Positions 37,854-49,270 of a stretch of DNA of 64,000 nucleotides are shown piece after piece. How positions within the stretch are numbered: the stretch's first letter is position 1; each line of letters starts with the position of its first letter. Source of the DNA: Adiantum capillus-veneris (lineage: Eukaryota > Streptophyta > Polypodiopsida > Polypodiales > Pteridaceae); the NCBI GenBank assembly GCA_014529385.2, contig CM043962.1, positions 121,729,970 to 121,793,969 on the forward strand, in the 5' to 3' direction. The notes under the pieces were generated by a model, which saw only the letters and a program-made list of their open reading frames with translations, made no database searches and was not told the origin of the DNA. Made by a program: the position numbers and the translations under genes.

Positions 37854-37976
37854 CCTCTTGCCCTAGACGGATCCCCTGTCCACACTGTCTAGCTCAGCCG
37901 CCTGGTCGTAGTCTGTGACTGCCCTGGTCCTTGGGTTTGGGCCGTGCCTCTTAGGTCCGTGACCCTTGTCCTGACA
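37854..37976 (-). repeat. second part of the left LTR of element B
   Basis: Resumes exactly where 31695 stops (CCTCTTGCCCTAGACGG) and ends CCTTGTCCTGACA. Joined with 31627-31695 it gives 192 bp and aligns with 43571-43763, with about 20 differences by eye. Confidence 0.92.
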
Positions 37977-37989
37977 TTACTCCCCCCCT

Positions 37990-39480
37990 TAAGGAAGAGT
38001 TTTCGTCCTTGAAAAAAAAAATGGGAAACTTCTTCTTAAGAGCACTGATGTTTTCCCAAGTGGTGCCTTCTTCAGGTTGATCTTTCCACTTGATTAAAGC
38101 TTGTCAACGTACATGATGACGCGTACGTAAATCATAATAGTCAAGAAACTGCTTAGGTTCATGTAGTGAGGTAGGAGGTTCAACAAAATTGACCAGAATC
38201 TGTTGGTCAATGACATTGTCATCCCCATGTAATCGCTTACGTAAACAACTTACATGAAATATCGAATGGACATAAGTGTGTAGGTAATGACAGTTTGTAG
38301 GCACGATCACCAACTCACTTGAGTATTTTGAAAAGCCCACAATATCTTGGAGATAATTTAGGTGCTGGCCCAGTTTTCAGACTTTTTTAATGCTCTGGAA
38401 CACGCAAAAATACTTCTTCCCCTCCCTCAAAGGTAACTTGTCGACGTTTCTCATCAGCGTACTTCTTATACCGATCCTGCGCTTGTTGGACATTCTCATG
38501 AGCGAGTTTCAGCATATCCATATGGTCTTGGAGAAAATCCTTAACTTGTTGGAGTTTTTCGGTGGCCAACCCCCATCGTAATGTGTGATCTAGGCATACA
38601 TGAGCATGAAAGGACTAAATCCAGTCGTGACATGTTTAGCACTGTTGTAAGCAAACTCAAGAAGAGGTAGATACTCTTCCCAATTTGTTTTTTTCTTGCT
38701 AATGTATGTGCATAGAAAATCCTCTAGCACTTGGTTAACTTGTTCAGTCTGACCATCTGTTTCTGGATGATCAGCTATACTGAGGTTGAGTTGTGTACTC
38801 AATTGTTAAACACAGCCCTCCAAAAATGACTGTTAAACTTGGGATCATGATCACTCACAATGTTACTTGGCAAGGCATACAACTTGTACATATTATTCAC
38901 AAATAACGTAGCTAATTCTGGAGTCTTAATTGTTGACTTGGTTGAAATAAACTTGCATAGTTTAGTCAACCGGTCTACGACCACCCATACCGAGTCATGG
39001 TCTCGTGTAGTGGTTGGTAAACCCACAATAAAATCCATAGAGATACTTTCCCATTTTCCATTGGGAATCTCCAAAGGATGTAAGAGTCCTCCTGCTTTCA
39101 GGCGCTCTGCCTTCTTAAGTTGACATTTTTAGCAATGCAAGACATAATCTTAAACAAAGCCATGTAAACCTGGCCAGTAAAACTGTCATCGTACGAGAGC
39201 ATAAGTCTTTTTAATACCTTGCACTTAGACTATCATGACATTCATAAAGAATTTGGCGCCGAATGTTCGTGTTCGTCGGTACACAAACTCTCCCCTTGTG
39301 GAGTAGGTACCCATTATCGATGGTAAAATTCTTCCATCACTGTAGTTCATCACTCGACAGAGGAGAACTGTGTGTGGAGGTTAACTACACACTACTAGCA
39401 TTGGAGTGAGAAGGATCCCTCATTTACACATGGCTCCACACTTTGGAATATGCATCATCACGCTCATATTTTGACTTCAA
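37990..39480 (-). pseudogene. integrase and chromodomain of element B
   Basis: On the complement, MDFIVGLPTT, VSDHDPKFNSHFW (38799-39074) and NLSIADHPETDGQTEQVNQV (38590-38802) give the DDE core; FLDYYDLRTRHHVR (38104-38160) starts the chromodomain, whose end runs to about 37990. The stop at 38808-38813 and several shifts break it. Motifs parallel element A, so the two belong to neighbouring families. Confidence 0.87.
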
Positions 39481-39499
39481 AGAATCCAAAAATTCACTC

Positions 39500-40145
39500 T
39501 ACGAAGTCCCATGAACAAAAGAGAATTAATCTCAGGCATACAACTAAGAGCACCAGCCACCACATTGTATCATCCTTTACGATACCGGAGCTTTGCATCA
39601 TACTCCTGAAGGATCTTAGCCCACCTGGCTTTTCGACCCTTCAAGTCGGTCTGTTGTCTAAACCATTTAATGCTTTCATGGTCAAACACAATCTCAAACT
39701 GAGCTCCGTACGAATAATGTTGCCATGTCTTCAAGGCAGACACTATTGCATAGAGTTTGTGTTCATAAGCAAAATAATTATGCTGTGCTGAATCAAGCTT
39801 CTTGCTTTCAAATGCAATTGGCCTCCCTTCTTGTAGTAGGACTGCTCCAATAGCACGGTTACTGGCATCCGTTTCCAAAACGAGTGGTTTCAAAGGATCT
39901 ACAATATCTAGAATAAGAGATGTAGCTAATGCATCCCTGAGTGTATCAAAACTATGCTGTTGAGCTGCCCCCCACTGGAAGGTCTTGCTTTTGCCTTTCA
40001 GTTCGTCCCTCATGGGAACACCAATATTAGCATAGTTTTTAACGAACCTTCGATAAAAACTAGCAAATCCCAAGAAAATCTGTAATTCTTCCAGATTTTT
40101 AGGAGAAGGCCATCGCCGAATGGCATCCACTTTGGATTGATCCAT
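39500..40145 (-). pseudogene. RNase H of element B
   Basis: The 191-codon frame on the complement (40145-39570) has the connection segment (FLGFASFYRRFVKNYANI) and RNase H motifs (LVLETDASNRAIGAVLLQEG, KLYAIVSALKTWQHY, FDHESIKWF). The catalytic Asp in LETDAS is kept. Confidence 0.88.
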
Positions 40146-40249
40146 TTGCAGGCCAGTAGATGAAATAACATGCCCAAGATAGTGAATTTCCTCCTTGAGA
40201 AAATCACACTTGGATTCTTTGGCCTATAATTGATTTGTTCGTAATAATT

Positions 40250-40858
40250 CAAACACCTTCCTCAGATGTTGCAAGTGTTCTTCCTTAGAAGCACTGTATA
40301 CAAGAATGTCATCGAGAAAAACTATAACAAATTTGCCCAAGTACGATTTCAAGACACTATAAGTGTCATGAATGTTGCGGGCGCATTGGTTAACCCAAAA
40401 GGCATGACCAAAAACTCGTAAAGTCCAAACATTGTTCGGAATGCAGTTTTGGGTATATCAGCAAGTTGAATACGTCCTTGGTGATAATCCGACCGCAAGT
40501 CTAACTTCGTAAAACTACGAGCATGAGTGAGCTTGTCAAAAAACTCATCCACGCGTGGCAAAGGGTACTTGTTCTTAATAGTAAGTGCATTTAATCCACG
40601 GTAGTCTACGCACATGCGCATACTACCATCATTTTTCTTCACTAATAGGATAAGAGAAGCCCATGGTGAAGAACTATGTTGAATAAACCCTCTGCTAAGA
40701 TAGTCAGCAAGCTGACGTTCCACCTCAGCAGCTTTAGAATAACTCATTCGGTAGGGTGGTTTACTGATTGGTTTACTGCGTGCAACCACGTCGATGCCAT
40801 GTTGCACAGATAGTGTCGGCGGGTAATCTTGATGGCACATCACTAGGAAAAACATCAT
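40250..40858 (-). pseudogene. reverse transcriptase of element B
   Basis: The complement frame 40858-40349 has [41 protein letters not shown] and [13 protein letters not shown]; after a frameshift near 40355 the FLDDILVY catalytic box is at about 40295-40320. Motif A Asp is present. The frameshift between finger and palm parts makes it inactive. Confidence 0.88.
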
Positions 40859-40871
40859 GAAATTCCTTTAA

Positions 40872-41726
40872 TTAATTTTCTAATTTACTAGCAACCTTTG
40901 CTTGTTGAGAAGTAGCCATTGGTGGAAGAGATGAGAGAGAAGCATGCGGCACTGAGGAATGTTCAACAGATTCAACATTGGAAAGAAAATGACACAATGA
41001 GTAACACACGAAAAATTCATCTATTTCATTATCAGAAACGAGCTTCATAAGCTGTACTGTACCTATCAATGGTGAGGAAGGTACATCCTTCTCTCCTAAC
41101 AACAACACATGTGTGCCATGGGATTCAAACATCAGGCTGTTGTGCTCGTAGCTACGCTTCAGTGATGGTCCTAGGCTATACAACCACTCCCTACCAAGTA
41201 CCACATCTGGCCTCTCCATATTCGTAACTTGGAAATCCAAGGATGTAGAATAGCCTTGTATTTCCAACGGTATAGCGCTGACTTGAGTATCCCATATTTC
41301 GGCATCATAACCATTCATCATTGCTACCTTGTATCGGTGGGAACTCAGAGTTTGGGGCAATTTGAGTTTTTTCAGTAATCCATAGTTAATGAAATTGTGA
41401 GTAGCACCGTCATCTACCAAAATGCACACCTTGTGCCCTTGAAGAGATCCGTGCATATACACTAATTCATGTGGACCAAAGGTCTGTTGCCACATGGAAG
41501 CTGTGATACAACATTCATGCACCACCTTGGTGTGTGTTACTTCCATAGTAGAGAATCGTGAGGAAGACTCTAGAGGCAACAGTTGCACCATGCACTGCTT
41601 TCTCCTTGCCATGAGCAGCAGATTTTTCCTTGGGACAATCCTTTTTGCCATGGCCACTTCCCAAGCATTGAAAGCATAACTTCTCTTTTCTAGCCTTCTC
41701 AAATTCCTCAGGAGAGAGAGGACCAC
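40872..41726 (-). pseudogene. zinc knuckle and protease of element B
   Basis: In another frame around 41632-41676 on the complement lies a perfect CCHC knuckle (CFQCLGSGHGKKDC). The 284-codon frame has the protease site VDDGATHNFIN (near 41400-41430) and VVLGREWL. The family usually has Asp-Ser-Gly; Asp-Asp-Gly occurs here. Confidence 0.8.
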
Positions 41727-41739
41727 GAGACCCCTTGGG

Positions 41740-42703
41740 TTTTTTTAGCTATTTTAGAATTGGTTACTATAAATTTCCTTTTATTGTGCCCATACTGTGT
41801 GCGTGTATTACCATGTGTATTAGCAAGCACGCGATTATTATGTGATTTCTTTTCATCTGGATCATCATGAATGTGTGCTTTCACTATGGCCTCCTCAAGG
41901 GGCGTCAAACCATGGATAAACCCACATACTTGCTGAAAGGTGTCTAGCCCTTCCAACTTGAGGATAACATCCCGATAGTGAGAGATATATTCAAGCAGTG
42001 ATGGGTGTTGGCACATGGAACACGTGTCCCAAGCCGTCCAATTTCTATCTGCCTCATTCGTAGGTAGAAATTCTTTTTGAAACATAGCCTCAAAGGCTGC
42101 CCAACTCTGTGGTATGATATTCTTCTCCTTGAGAGACATCCACCATTTGTAGGCCTTGCCTTCCAGAGTCAGACTTGTTTGCAGTGCTCTGACTGCATCC
42201 GGAGTATGCCTTAAGGCGTGAATTCCATCCCACTTGTGTTGCTGAGAAAGATATTCACTGCATCCTTATTGCGATCTCAATCCTCTCCCTTAAAAGTTGG
42301 TGGCTTGGTGTTTTTCAACAACTCGTCCACCTCCTTTGCAGTGAGAGAGTGCAGAGAATCTGGAGATGGACCTTGTCCATGACCAGAAGGACCTTGCCCT
42401 TGATCGGAAACGTGCTCATGCATGTGTGTGTCAATAGGGCCCTTGGCCTGTTGCTGCATAAATTGTATCACTAAAGTGGATAATTTAGTGTCATTTTCAT
42501 TTAGGGATGCAAAATTTGTTTCCATTACTGAAATGCGTACTTGAAGTGCTCAAAATTTTGGGATATTGAGTAATTCATAAGCGTCATCTCCTCCCGTAGC
42601 ATCGCGGGCACCCTTCGTGAGAGTATCCAGCCGCGAGCCGTCATGGGAAGGATCATGTGTATTATGCATGAAATCAAAGGTCACGTTGATATCCAAATCC
42701 ATG
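41740..42703 (-). pseudogene. gag of element B
   Basis: The start on the complement is near ATG 42703 (MDLDINVTFDF). Conserved parts are PPTFKGED (42277-42300), then in shifted frames AYKWWMSLKEK and FQKEFLPTNEADRNW (42139-41708), closely matching element A gag. A short stop-containing segment near 42530 and shifts near 42140-42280 break it. Confidence 0.75.
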
Positions 42704-43554
42704 GCGACAGTGCAGTGCTAGGCAAAAAGAAGAATAATACCTGGCTTCAAAAGATGTGATACGAAGTCGTCGTGTCGCTGCTACCATCAGCCACCACTAA
42801 TTAGCCTTGCTAATCATGTGATTTGTAGGTATTTGCATCCCTTCACGTGCGCTGCTAATGAGGCCAAAAATTGCCATGACCACAATCAAGTAACCATGCT
42901 AATTGAGTTGGTAAGTTGAAGTTAAGACTGTACGTGATGTCAAAAAGCACAACTCCTTTCGTGCTGAAATATATAAGCACAATGGTGTGCTTGCGAGAAC
43001 AGGGCCGCGTGACTAGAGAATCCTGAAGCACTTTCAAGAAATCGTCTTTCAACACTTGCAATTAATTGAGTTTGGTCGAAAAAAGCATGATTGTTCTTTG
43101 CCAAAAATCAGAAACACCTTTGCAGCTCTGCAACCGCATGACATTGCCAGGAATTGTATACGGTCTGGGGAACAAATTCCACTGCTCAAGAGAAAGGGGG
43201 AAACCCGATTGTGGGTACCCTCCCTTATGCTTCACAAAAACTTTGTGGTCCAATAACCCTAAGGGTGTTGGGTGCCCGCCATGTGAAAAAGAACGCTTGC
43301 GAGCTCTGTCAATAGCACGAACGAGCAGGGGAGAGAGAGAACGCGACCTGCGTTGCTTTGTGGTGCCTGACCGTGTGTCAGTTCTTTCTCAAAGGCCAGT
43401 GCAACCTCAACAAGCTAAGCCCCACCTTGTTTTGCCATGGCCGACCTTGCGACGCTGGAGAGGGTGCATGCGGGTTAGAGAACTTTCACGCCTCATGCAA
43501 CATGGAAAAAGCAAGCTAATGAGCGGCTCCACGTCCTCTTCTCCCAAAATAGAA
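42704..43554. other. untranslated leader of element B
   Basis: Lies between the primer site and gag of B. Open frames on both strands (for example 43066-43575) have no motif, as expected for a leader. Confidence 0.6.
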
Positions 43555-43570
43555 CCAGCTTTGATACCAG
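43555..43570 (-). promoter_or_regulatory. primer-binding site of element B
   Basis: The complement reads TGGTATCAAAGCTGG right after the LTR end, matching the initiator-Met-tRNA type primer site. Confidence 0.85.
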
Positions 43571-43763
43571 TGTAAGAACTAGGGATGCTAGACCTCACGA
43601 TCCTCCTCCCAACCTCCCATTATATAGGCGGGCTCGTAGCCTCTTGCCCTAGACGGGATCCCTTGTCCACACTGTCTAGCCCGGCTGCTTGGCCGTAGTG
43701 TGTGACCACCCTAGTCCTTAGGTTTGGGCCGTGCCCCTTAGGTCCATGACTCTTGTCCTGACA
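43571..43763 (-). repeat. right (5-prime) LTR of element B, 193 bp
   Basis: In element sense it begins TGTCAGGACAAGAGTC and ends AGTTCTTACA, the usual TG...CA ends. The duplication GCAAT follows at 43764-43768. Confidence 0.93.
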
Positions 43764-44684
43764 GCAATGGCACTTCCATATCGTACATACAAAGCCATTT
43801 GCACCTTGAGCTCTATTTTAGTTTTAACCTATGGTAGCCTTAGTATATAAGGTACCTAGGTCATTTTGTAGAGAAACTCTTATCATAATCAAGTTATAAG
43901 CTGCCGTCGATTGCGTGTGAAAGAGAAAGAGAAAGAGAAAGAGAAAGAGAAAGAGAAAGAGAAAGAGAGAGAGCGTGAGCTTCTTCCTAACACAACTCCC
44001 CACTTGTTCATCAAATTGGAGATGTGACAAAGCCATCGTGCTAGGCTCGGCAAGAGCTACACGACAACACCAAGCATTCCTCACGGAACGAAGCGAACGC
44101 GCTCGTGCATCTATGAGCTATTTGCAACTACAAGTATAACAAATGATGTCTATTTTCTACTTGCAAGTAGTCATTAGAATCGTAGCAACTTAAGCTACGC
44201 ATATGTACTCATAGAGTTTAGTTTCGGGCACTTCAAACGTCTGGCTCTGTCTTCATATGCGTATTCCATAGATGGGTTTAGAGTTAGGATTTTGGGTGGA
44301 GAGGCTTGGGACAGGTGTATCCTAGTGAGGGGATGGTGTTCCTTAAGTTTCGTACGATTTTGGTATGGTTTGGTGAGTTTCCTTCCGTTTGTGTGTATGC
44401 AAGTTGGGTGGTGTAGTTGAGAGTAGTGAGATTCTAGGTTGTGGTCCAGTAAACCTTCCAGAGTGTTGTATGTGTGGGATGGTCTCAGCCTGGCAAGCTA
44501 AAGAGATTGCCTCCGTACACCTATCGTGTCATCTGTGTCCTCGATTGACATTATGTTGATCTAGGTTGTGTTGCATGCACTTTATAGGTGTTTCCATCCG
44601 CTCCTGCAATAATTGCAGATCCTTAGGTTTAATGATTGTGCATACTCACATTGAAGGTACTCCCAAACAACCAGTATCAACATT

Positions 44685-45537
44685 TGTAATGAGTAATTAG
44701 TATGGTTGCAGAAGCCAGGGTGCAATGGCACTTCCAGATTGTACATACAAAGCCATTTTACCCCTTGAACTCTATTTAGTTTTCACCTATGGTAGCCATA
44801 ATATATAAGGTACCTAGGTCATTTTGTAAAGAAACTCTTATCATAATCAAGTTTTAAGCTTCCATTGATTGTGTGTGAGAGAGAAAGAGAGAGAGCGTGA
44901 GCTTCTTCCTAACGCAAATCCCTGCTCATTCATCACATTGGAGATCTGACGACACCATCAAGCTCGACAAGAGGTACGTGACAACGCCAACAAGCATTCC
45001 TCACAAAACAAAGCAAACATGCTCATGTATCTATACGAGCTATTTGTAGCTCAGCCATAAGTATATCAAACGATGGTTTTTTCTGCTTGCAAGTAGTCAT
45101 TAGAATCGTGGCAACATAAGGTAAGCATAGATACTCAAAGATTTCAATTTCGGGCTCTTAAAAAATTCGGATCTATCTTCATAGGCCTTTTTTACAAATG
45201 GGTTTAGAGTTAGGATTTTGAGTGTAGAGGCTTGGGATAGGTGTATCCTAGTGAGGGGATGGTATTCCTTAAGTTTCGTACGATTGTGGTATGGTTTGGG
45301 GAGTTTCCTTTTGTTTGTGTGTATGCGGGTTGGATGGTGTAGTTGAGAGTAGTGAGATTCTAGATTGTGGTATAGTTAACCTTCAAGAGTGTTGCATGCG
45401 TGGGATGATCTGAGCCTGACAAGCTTAAGAGATTGCCTCCGTACGCATATCATGTCATCTGTGTCCTTGATTGACATAATGTTGATGTAGGTTGTGTTGC
45501 ATGCACTTTACTGGTATTGTGATTCACTACTACAACA
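44685..45537 (+). repeat. LTR-like copy C2, 853 bp
   Basis: Homologous to copy C1 across its length, starting TGTAATGAGTAATTAG and ending CTACTACAACA. TTGGTGCCACTCTCGGGG follows directly and resembles a primer-binding site of a different tRNA class from those of elements A and B. So this is probably a 5-prime LTR whose internal region continues to the right. About 75 bp separate it from C1. Confidence 0.65.
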
Positions 45538-47417
45538 TTGGTGCCACTCTCGGGGACACAAGGACGTGCATAGGTAATCCTTCTAACACTCATGTGATGG
45601 TTGGGTGCTTTAGTTTAGGCTAAAGAAAGCATTTTTTTAAAGTGGATCCGGAAGAGGTTATTCCGAGATCAAGTGGATAGCCAGGAATCGTGTGTCTTGC
45701 CGAGGGTTTGAGACTAGATAGATTTAGTTAGGATTTGTAGTATTAGTGGTAGATTAGAGTAGCTATTGGTGGTTGAGTGATTTGTGAGGTGATGAAAGCG
45801 TTTGCTAGTCCGTGTGTGGCATTGAAGCGTTTTTCTACTCATAGATACAAAACCCCATATGATGTGTAGGAGTAGCTTTAGGTAAGTGATCTGATTTTGA
45901 TCTAGAGCTATTTATCATTGATTTATTTGCTGAAGTGCTTGCTTACATTTAGAATCTCTCAAAAGTCTACTTATGAGGATTTTTTTTTGCAATAAACAGA
46001 TTTCTGTTAACATTTTTGCATGACTGATAGATGTTGAGCATATAAGAGGGCATGTGCAAGAGTTGTATGTACAAAAATTGAACTTTTGTAAACTTGGACA
46101 TCATAGCGTATGATGTCTCAAGGGGCATCTAGAGACCAAATTTGAGAAATTTGATTGCACCAGAGTGTTTAGAAGGGGGGTTTTACCGTAAGTACACCTT
46201 GAAACTAAAGTTTTGACCAACCCTTGACACCCAAAAGACAAAAGACAGAGTGTCAAAAATAGACAAAAGAGAAAAATTTTTGCATGAAAATTGGTAACAT
46301 TTCTTGAAAACTAGTGCTAAAGACTTTGGGATGCTTGTGAATAATAACTTTTGTTTAAAAATTCATCAACAGATATCATACGTGTATAATGTCTGAGGGG
46401 TGATTCTGGTAGCAAAAAGAAACTTTTGACATTATACCCATCTCCTGCATGTTGTGTTGAGCACATACACCAAATTTCATTTTATTTGGGCTTATATATT
46501 GAGAATTAGGAGAATTTTACTCTTTCAAGGGATCTCTTTGTCAAAAAGTGGTGATGTCCATACTTGGGGGATTCACTCTATATACAAAACGGGACGCCAC
46601 CTGTGAGTGGACAACTTTGATAAAACCCTTCTATACGATTCATATTAAGGAATATGACCCCCTTTTCTTTGCTTGTATGACAATCAATGAAGAAAACTAT
46701 CATACCCCTATTTTACATATAAAATTTAGGTTTCACATGATCTAACTGGGTAAAACTAGTCAAAGAGTGTGTAGCATAGTGACTGACAACGTAGTAAGGA
46801 ACCACTTCTCTTGATAGCTAGATGTACCCTCAATGTGTCTTAGTTTGACTTTCAAAATATGTATCTGATCATCCTGCACTCTAGCTACTTGTCCAATTGT
46901 GACCCATCCAAAGTTGGTGTAAATCAACCCTTGGCGTGCTCCAAGTCATCCCTTATCTATGACCGGCTTGATGCAAAATTTGATGTGTGACCTGATAAAA
47001 AACTTCCCCAAAATTATTGAGTTCTAGTGCACACCAATGACCGATCGTTACAAGTAATCAACCCGGGTCAGGTCCCCCCCTCCCCCCCCCTAAATATGAT
47101 ACGCCACTCCCTTATTTTTTAAGCTTGGGAGATAAATTATTGGGGGCCTGCCCCTAACTTATATGCTTATGTAGCTTGTAAAAAAAAACCCCTCCCCTAC
47201 ACTTACGTGGTGCGATAAGTTTTCCATGGTGAATCCCTCGGGTGTCCATATCAAAGATCCAAGAACCAATGTCACCATTACAAGAATAAAGTGCATCAGA
47301 AGTGGATTCCAAAATCTCTGATGGTGAAAATGTAACCGCAACAAGACCCTCATACATGGCTCCCATACATGAAGAAAAGACTCAACCACCAAGAAGAACA
47401 CGGCCATGTCAACAAGC
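45538..47417. other. no gene recognised; probable leader of family C element, possible exon fragment at the end
   Basis: No retroelement protein is visible. Near the right end, on the complement (about 47355 down to 47208), a frame reads GLVAVTFSPSEI, LYSCNGDIGSW and HHGKLIAPR and stops at a donor-like CACCAC-GTAAGT. The words resemble a WD40 blade, but the stretch is too short to be sure. A C-rich run lies at 47077-47092. Confidence 0.35.
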
Positions 47418-47443
47418 CATTAGGAAAAGTTTGGACTCAAAAA
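47418..47443 (+). repeat. left terminal inverted repeat of element D
   Basis: CATTAGGAAAAGTTTGGACT followed by CAAAAA is the exact reverse complement of 62222-62247. The first bases are not CACTA. The flank AACAAGC does not match the right flank TACCAAT. Confidence 0.85.
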
Positions 47444-47778
47444 AGGACTTTTTGGGTTAGAGAGAGAATTCTGTTTGACCAATAGAGTTTGAGTCACCAC
47501 AACAGTAACTCCAATTTATTTGATTTTTATCTCAAATTTGTGCGTTTTCAAAAAAGAGTTTTTTCTGTTAAAAAGATATGAATAAGAAGATATGACGCAA
47601 TTTGTGCAAATTATTCCCCTGCCATGGGTGACGAACACTGAATGTGCCATAACTCACATTCAATGAGGCACACCTTTTGATGAACACTTTTCAAGCTACT
47701 ACTTCTTGTGTAAACTAGTGAGTCTCTTTTCTTTTATCGTTTTTGCGTAGTGTCACTTCGCAGCTAATAGAAGCAGAG

Positions 47779-49047
47779 ATGGAAGGAAGACGACCACGAC
47801 GACCATCCGCCTCTGTTAAATCTGTGGAACTATTCAACAGATTTGACTTAGACCATGGTCGCTGGATGTCTACCACAGTCACCATTGGTAGTTGGGTTCT
47901 GCTTCAAACAAGAAGAAGAAAACGAATGTCAAATGAATTCATCAACAGCTACAAAGAACGTGTGAAAGATTTTCGCTTGTCTCAAATGGGAAAGACAGTG
48001 AAAGAGGTGCTCATTGAGCATGCATATATGCACTCCGAACTACGACTACAACAGTCACCTTTGGGGTTTCCTACTCATAGACCAAACTGTGTGACTACTA
48101 TATTGCTAAAAAGTCTTTAAAGATCCTTCAAGTTATTTTGTTGACTATTTCTTGTGACCATTCTCTTATCTTTTGTTTTTGCAGATATTTATCCTTCTAA
48201 CAAAGAAGACTGGCAACCAGTTGAGTGCATAATTGGTATTTTTTATGCTTTTCATGCTCCGGTGGGAGAATTTATGTACAGAACTAGTGCGAGAAGAGCT
48301 CTCGTAGAGAGGGGAGTTTTCTTTTACGACTACTTTTACAACACCCCTTGCTCTGTCCATGGATTTGGCACTTTGAAACCTTTCCCTCTTCCCCAACAAG
48401 ATTCCCCAAAGTGGCCAGTTCCAACTTCAAAAACCTCTGAGTGTTTTAAACTCAAGCTTCATCAGGAAATTTTGAAGTGTTTGCGACCAAACATTGCAAG
48501 CAGGCAAGTACGAGTTAGTCTATTTATGCCATTACATGTCTTTATAGATTTCTTCCACGATGAGGAGGTTAGAAAAACAGAAACCATGTTCATCTGCAAA
48601 TCCCAAACTTGCCTTGATTTTTTGGATGATAATTGGGATGTCAGTGATTTTGAAGGCATTTTGTGCAAAGTTGACAAGCGCTCGGTTGTGTGCAAGTGTA
48701 TGATAGCATCACAAAATTTTATAGTTTCTTTCTACTACATGAGGTGGCATCGAGTGAATGGTGAGTTGGTAGCTATGGATCAAGATTTAAGTGAAGATGC
48801 TTTTAATCCCTTGATGTCCATCAAGATATGGTTTTCAAATTATTTGCTTACAATTGTTGTGGTTAGATCAAATGTCACTTTAAGACAGGTTCGAGAGGAT
48901 CTGTTAAATGAGTCCGATCTCTTTTATACGTTGATGTTTCTATCGTGCTCATGTATCCCAATGTCTTATCGCGTACGTTGCATTGCAGGTACCTCACAAA
49001 CAAGAAAAAACGACTCTTTGTGCACAGATTACCAGCGACAGACTTGA
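47779..49047 (+). CDS. element D gene 1, unknown protein, two exons
   Basis: A likely start is ATG 47779 (MEGRRPRRPSASVKS, a basic N-terminus). Exon 1 ends at a donor near 48088, and exon 2 starts at 48185 after TTTTTGCAG; the phases agree and give about 390 codons ending at TGA 49045-49047. No stop lies inside, unlike the other genes of the element. I do not recognise the family. The last quarter (LLTIVVVRSNVTLRQVREDL) has the strand-strand-helix look of a ubiquitin-like fold, which is only a guess. It converges on gene 2 (223 bp between their ends). A second short intron near 48975 is possible. It may be a protein used in transposition. Confidence 0.6.
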
Positions 49048-49270
49048 AATAGTGAACTAACAGTACACAATGATTCAAATACTATTCTCAAAGATTACTC
49101 GACAAAGGCAGCTCTCTACATTACCAAACACCATTGGATCCTCACTCTCCCATTTTTTTGGAAAACTGTACACAACATTTTGTAAGCTTTGAACCATAAT
49201 CAAAACAAAAATCAAATTTCGATCCACTACTTGTAATCAATTTGTCAAAAGTACATTTCATAACGTCTTT

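Larger units (their letters stand above)
31627..43763 (-). mobile_element. element B: Ty3/gypsy chromovirus-type retrotransposon, itself interrupted by element A
   Basis: LTRs of about 193 bp: the right one (43571-43763) is the 5-prime LTR in element sense; the left one is split into 31627-31695 and 37854-37976 by element A. On the complement the primer site TGGTATCAAAGCTGG follows the right LTR (43555-43569), and a purine tract (AAGGGGGGGAGTAA) precedes the left LTR (37977-37990). Gag, protease, RT, RNase H, integrase and a chromodomain-like tail follow in that order from about 42700 down to 37990. Without A the element is about 6 kb. All genes carry frameshifts. Confidence 0.93.
31583..44610 (+). 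repeat. LTR-like copy C1, interrupted by elements B and A
   Basis: The 44 bp at 31583-31626 and the sequence from 43769 to about 44610 together align with the copy at 44685-45537. Shared blocks include TTGCAGAAG-CAGGGTGCAATGGCACTTCC, AAGGTACCTAGGTCATTTTGTA, AGGCTTGGGA-AGGTGTATCCTAGTGAGGGGATGGT and GTTGTGTTGCATGCACTTTA. Element B split it at GCAAT. A GAAAGA tract at 43918-43972 is longer than in copy C2. It is either a solo LTR or one LTR of a rearranged element. Confidence 0.75.

Noticed and set aside
31583-45537. One large composite retrotransposon spanning 31.6-45.5 kb
   Set aside because: Opposite orientations, separate primer sites and separate exact target duplications show independent nested insertions.
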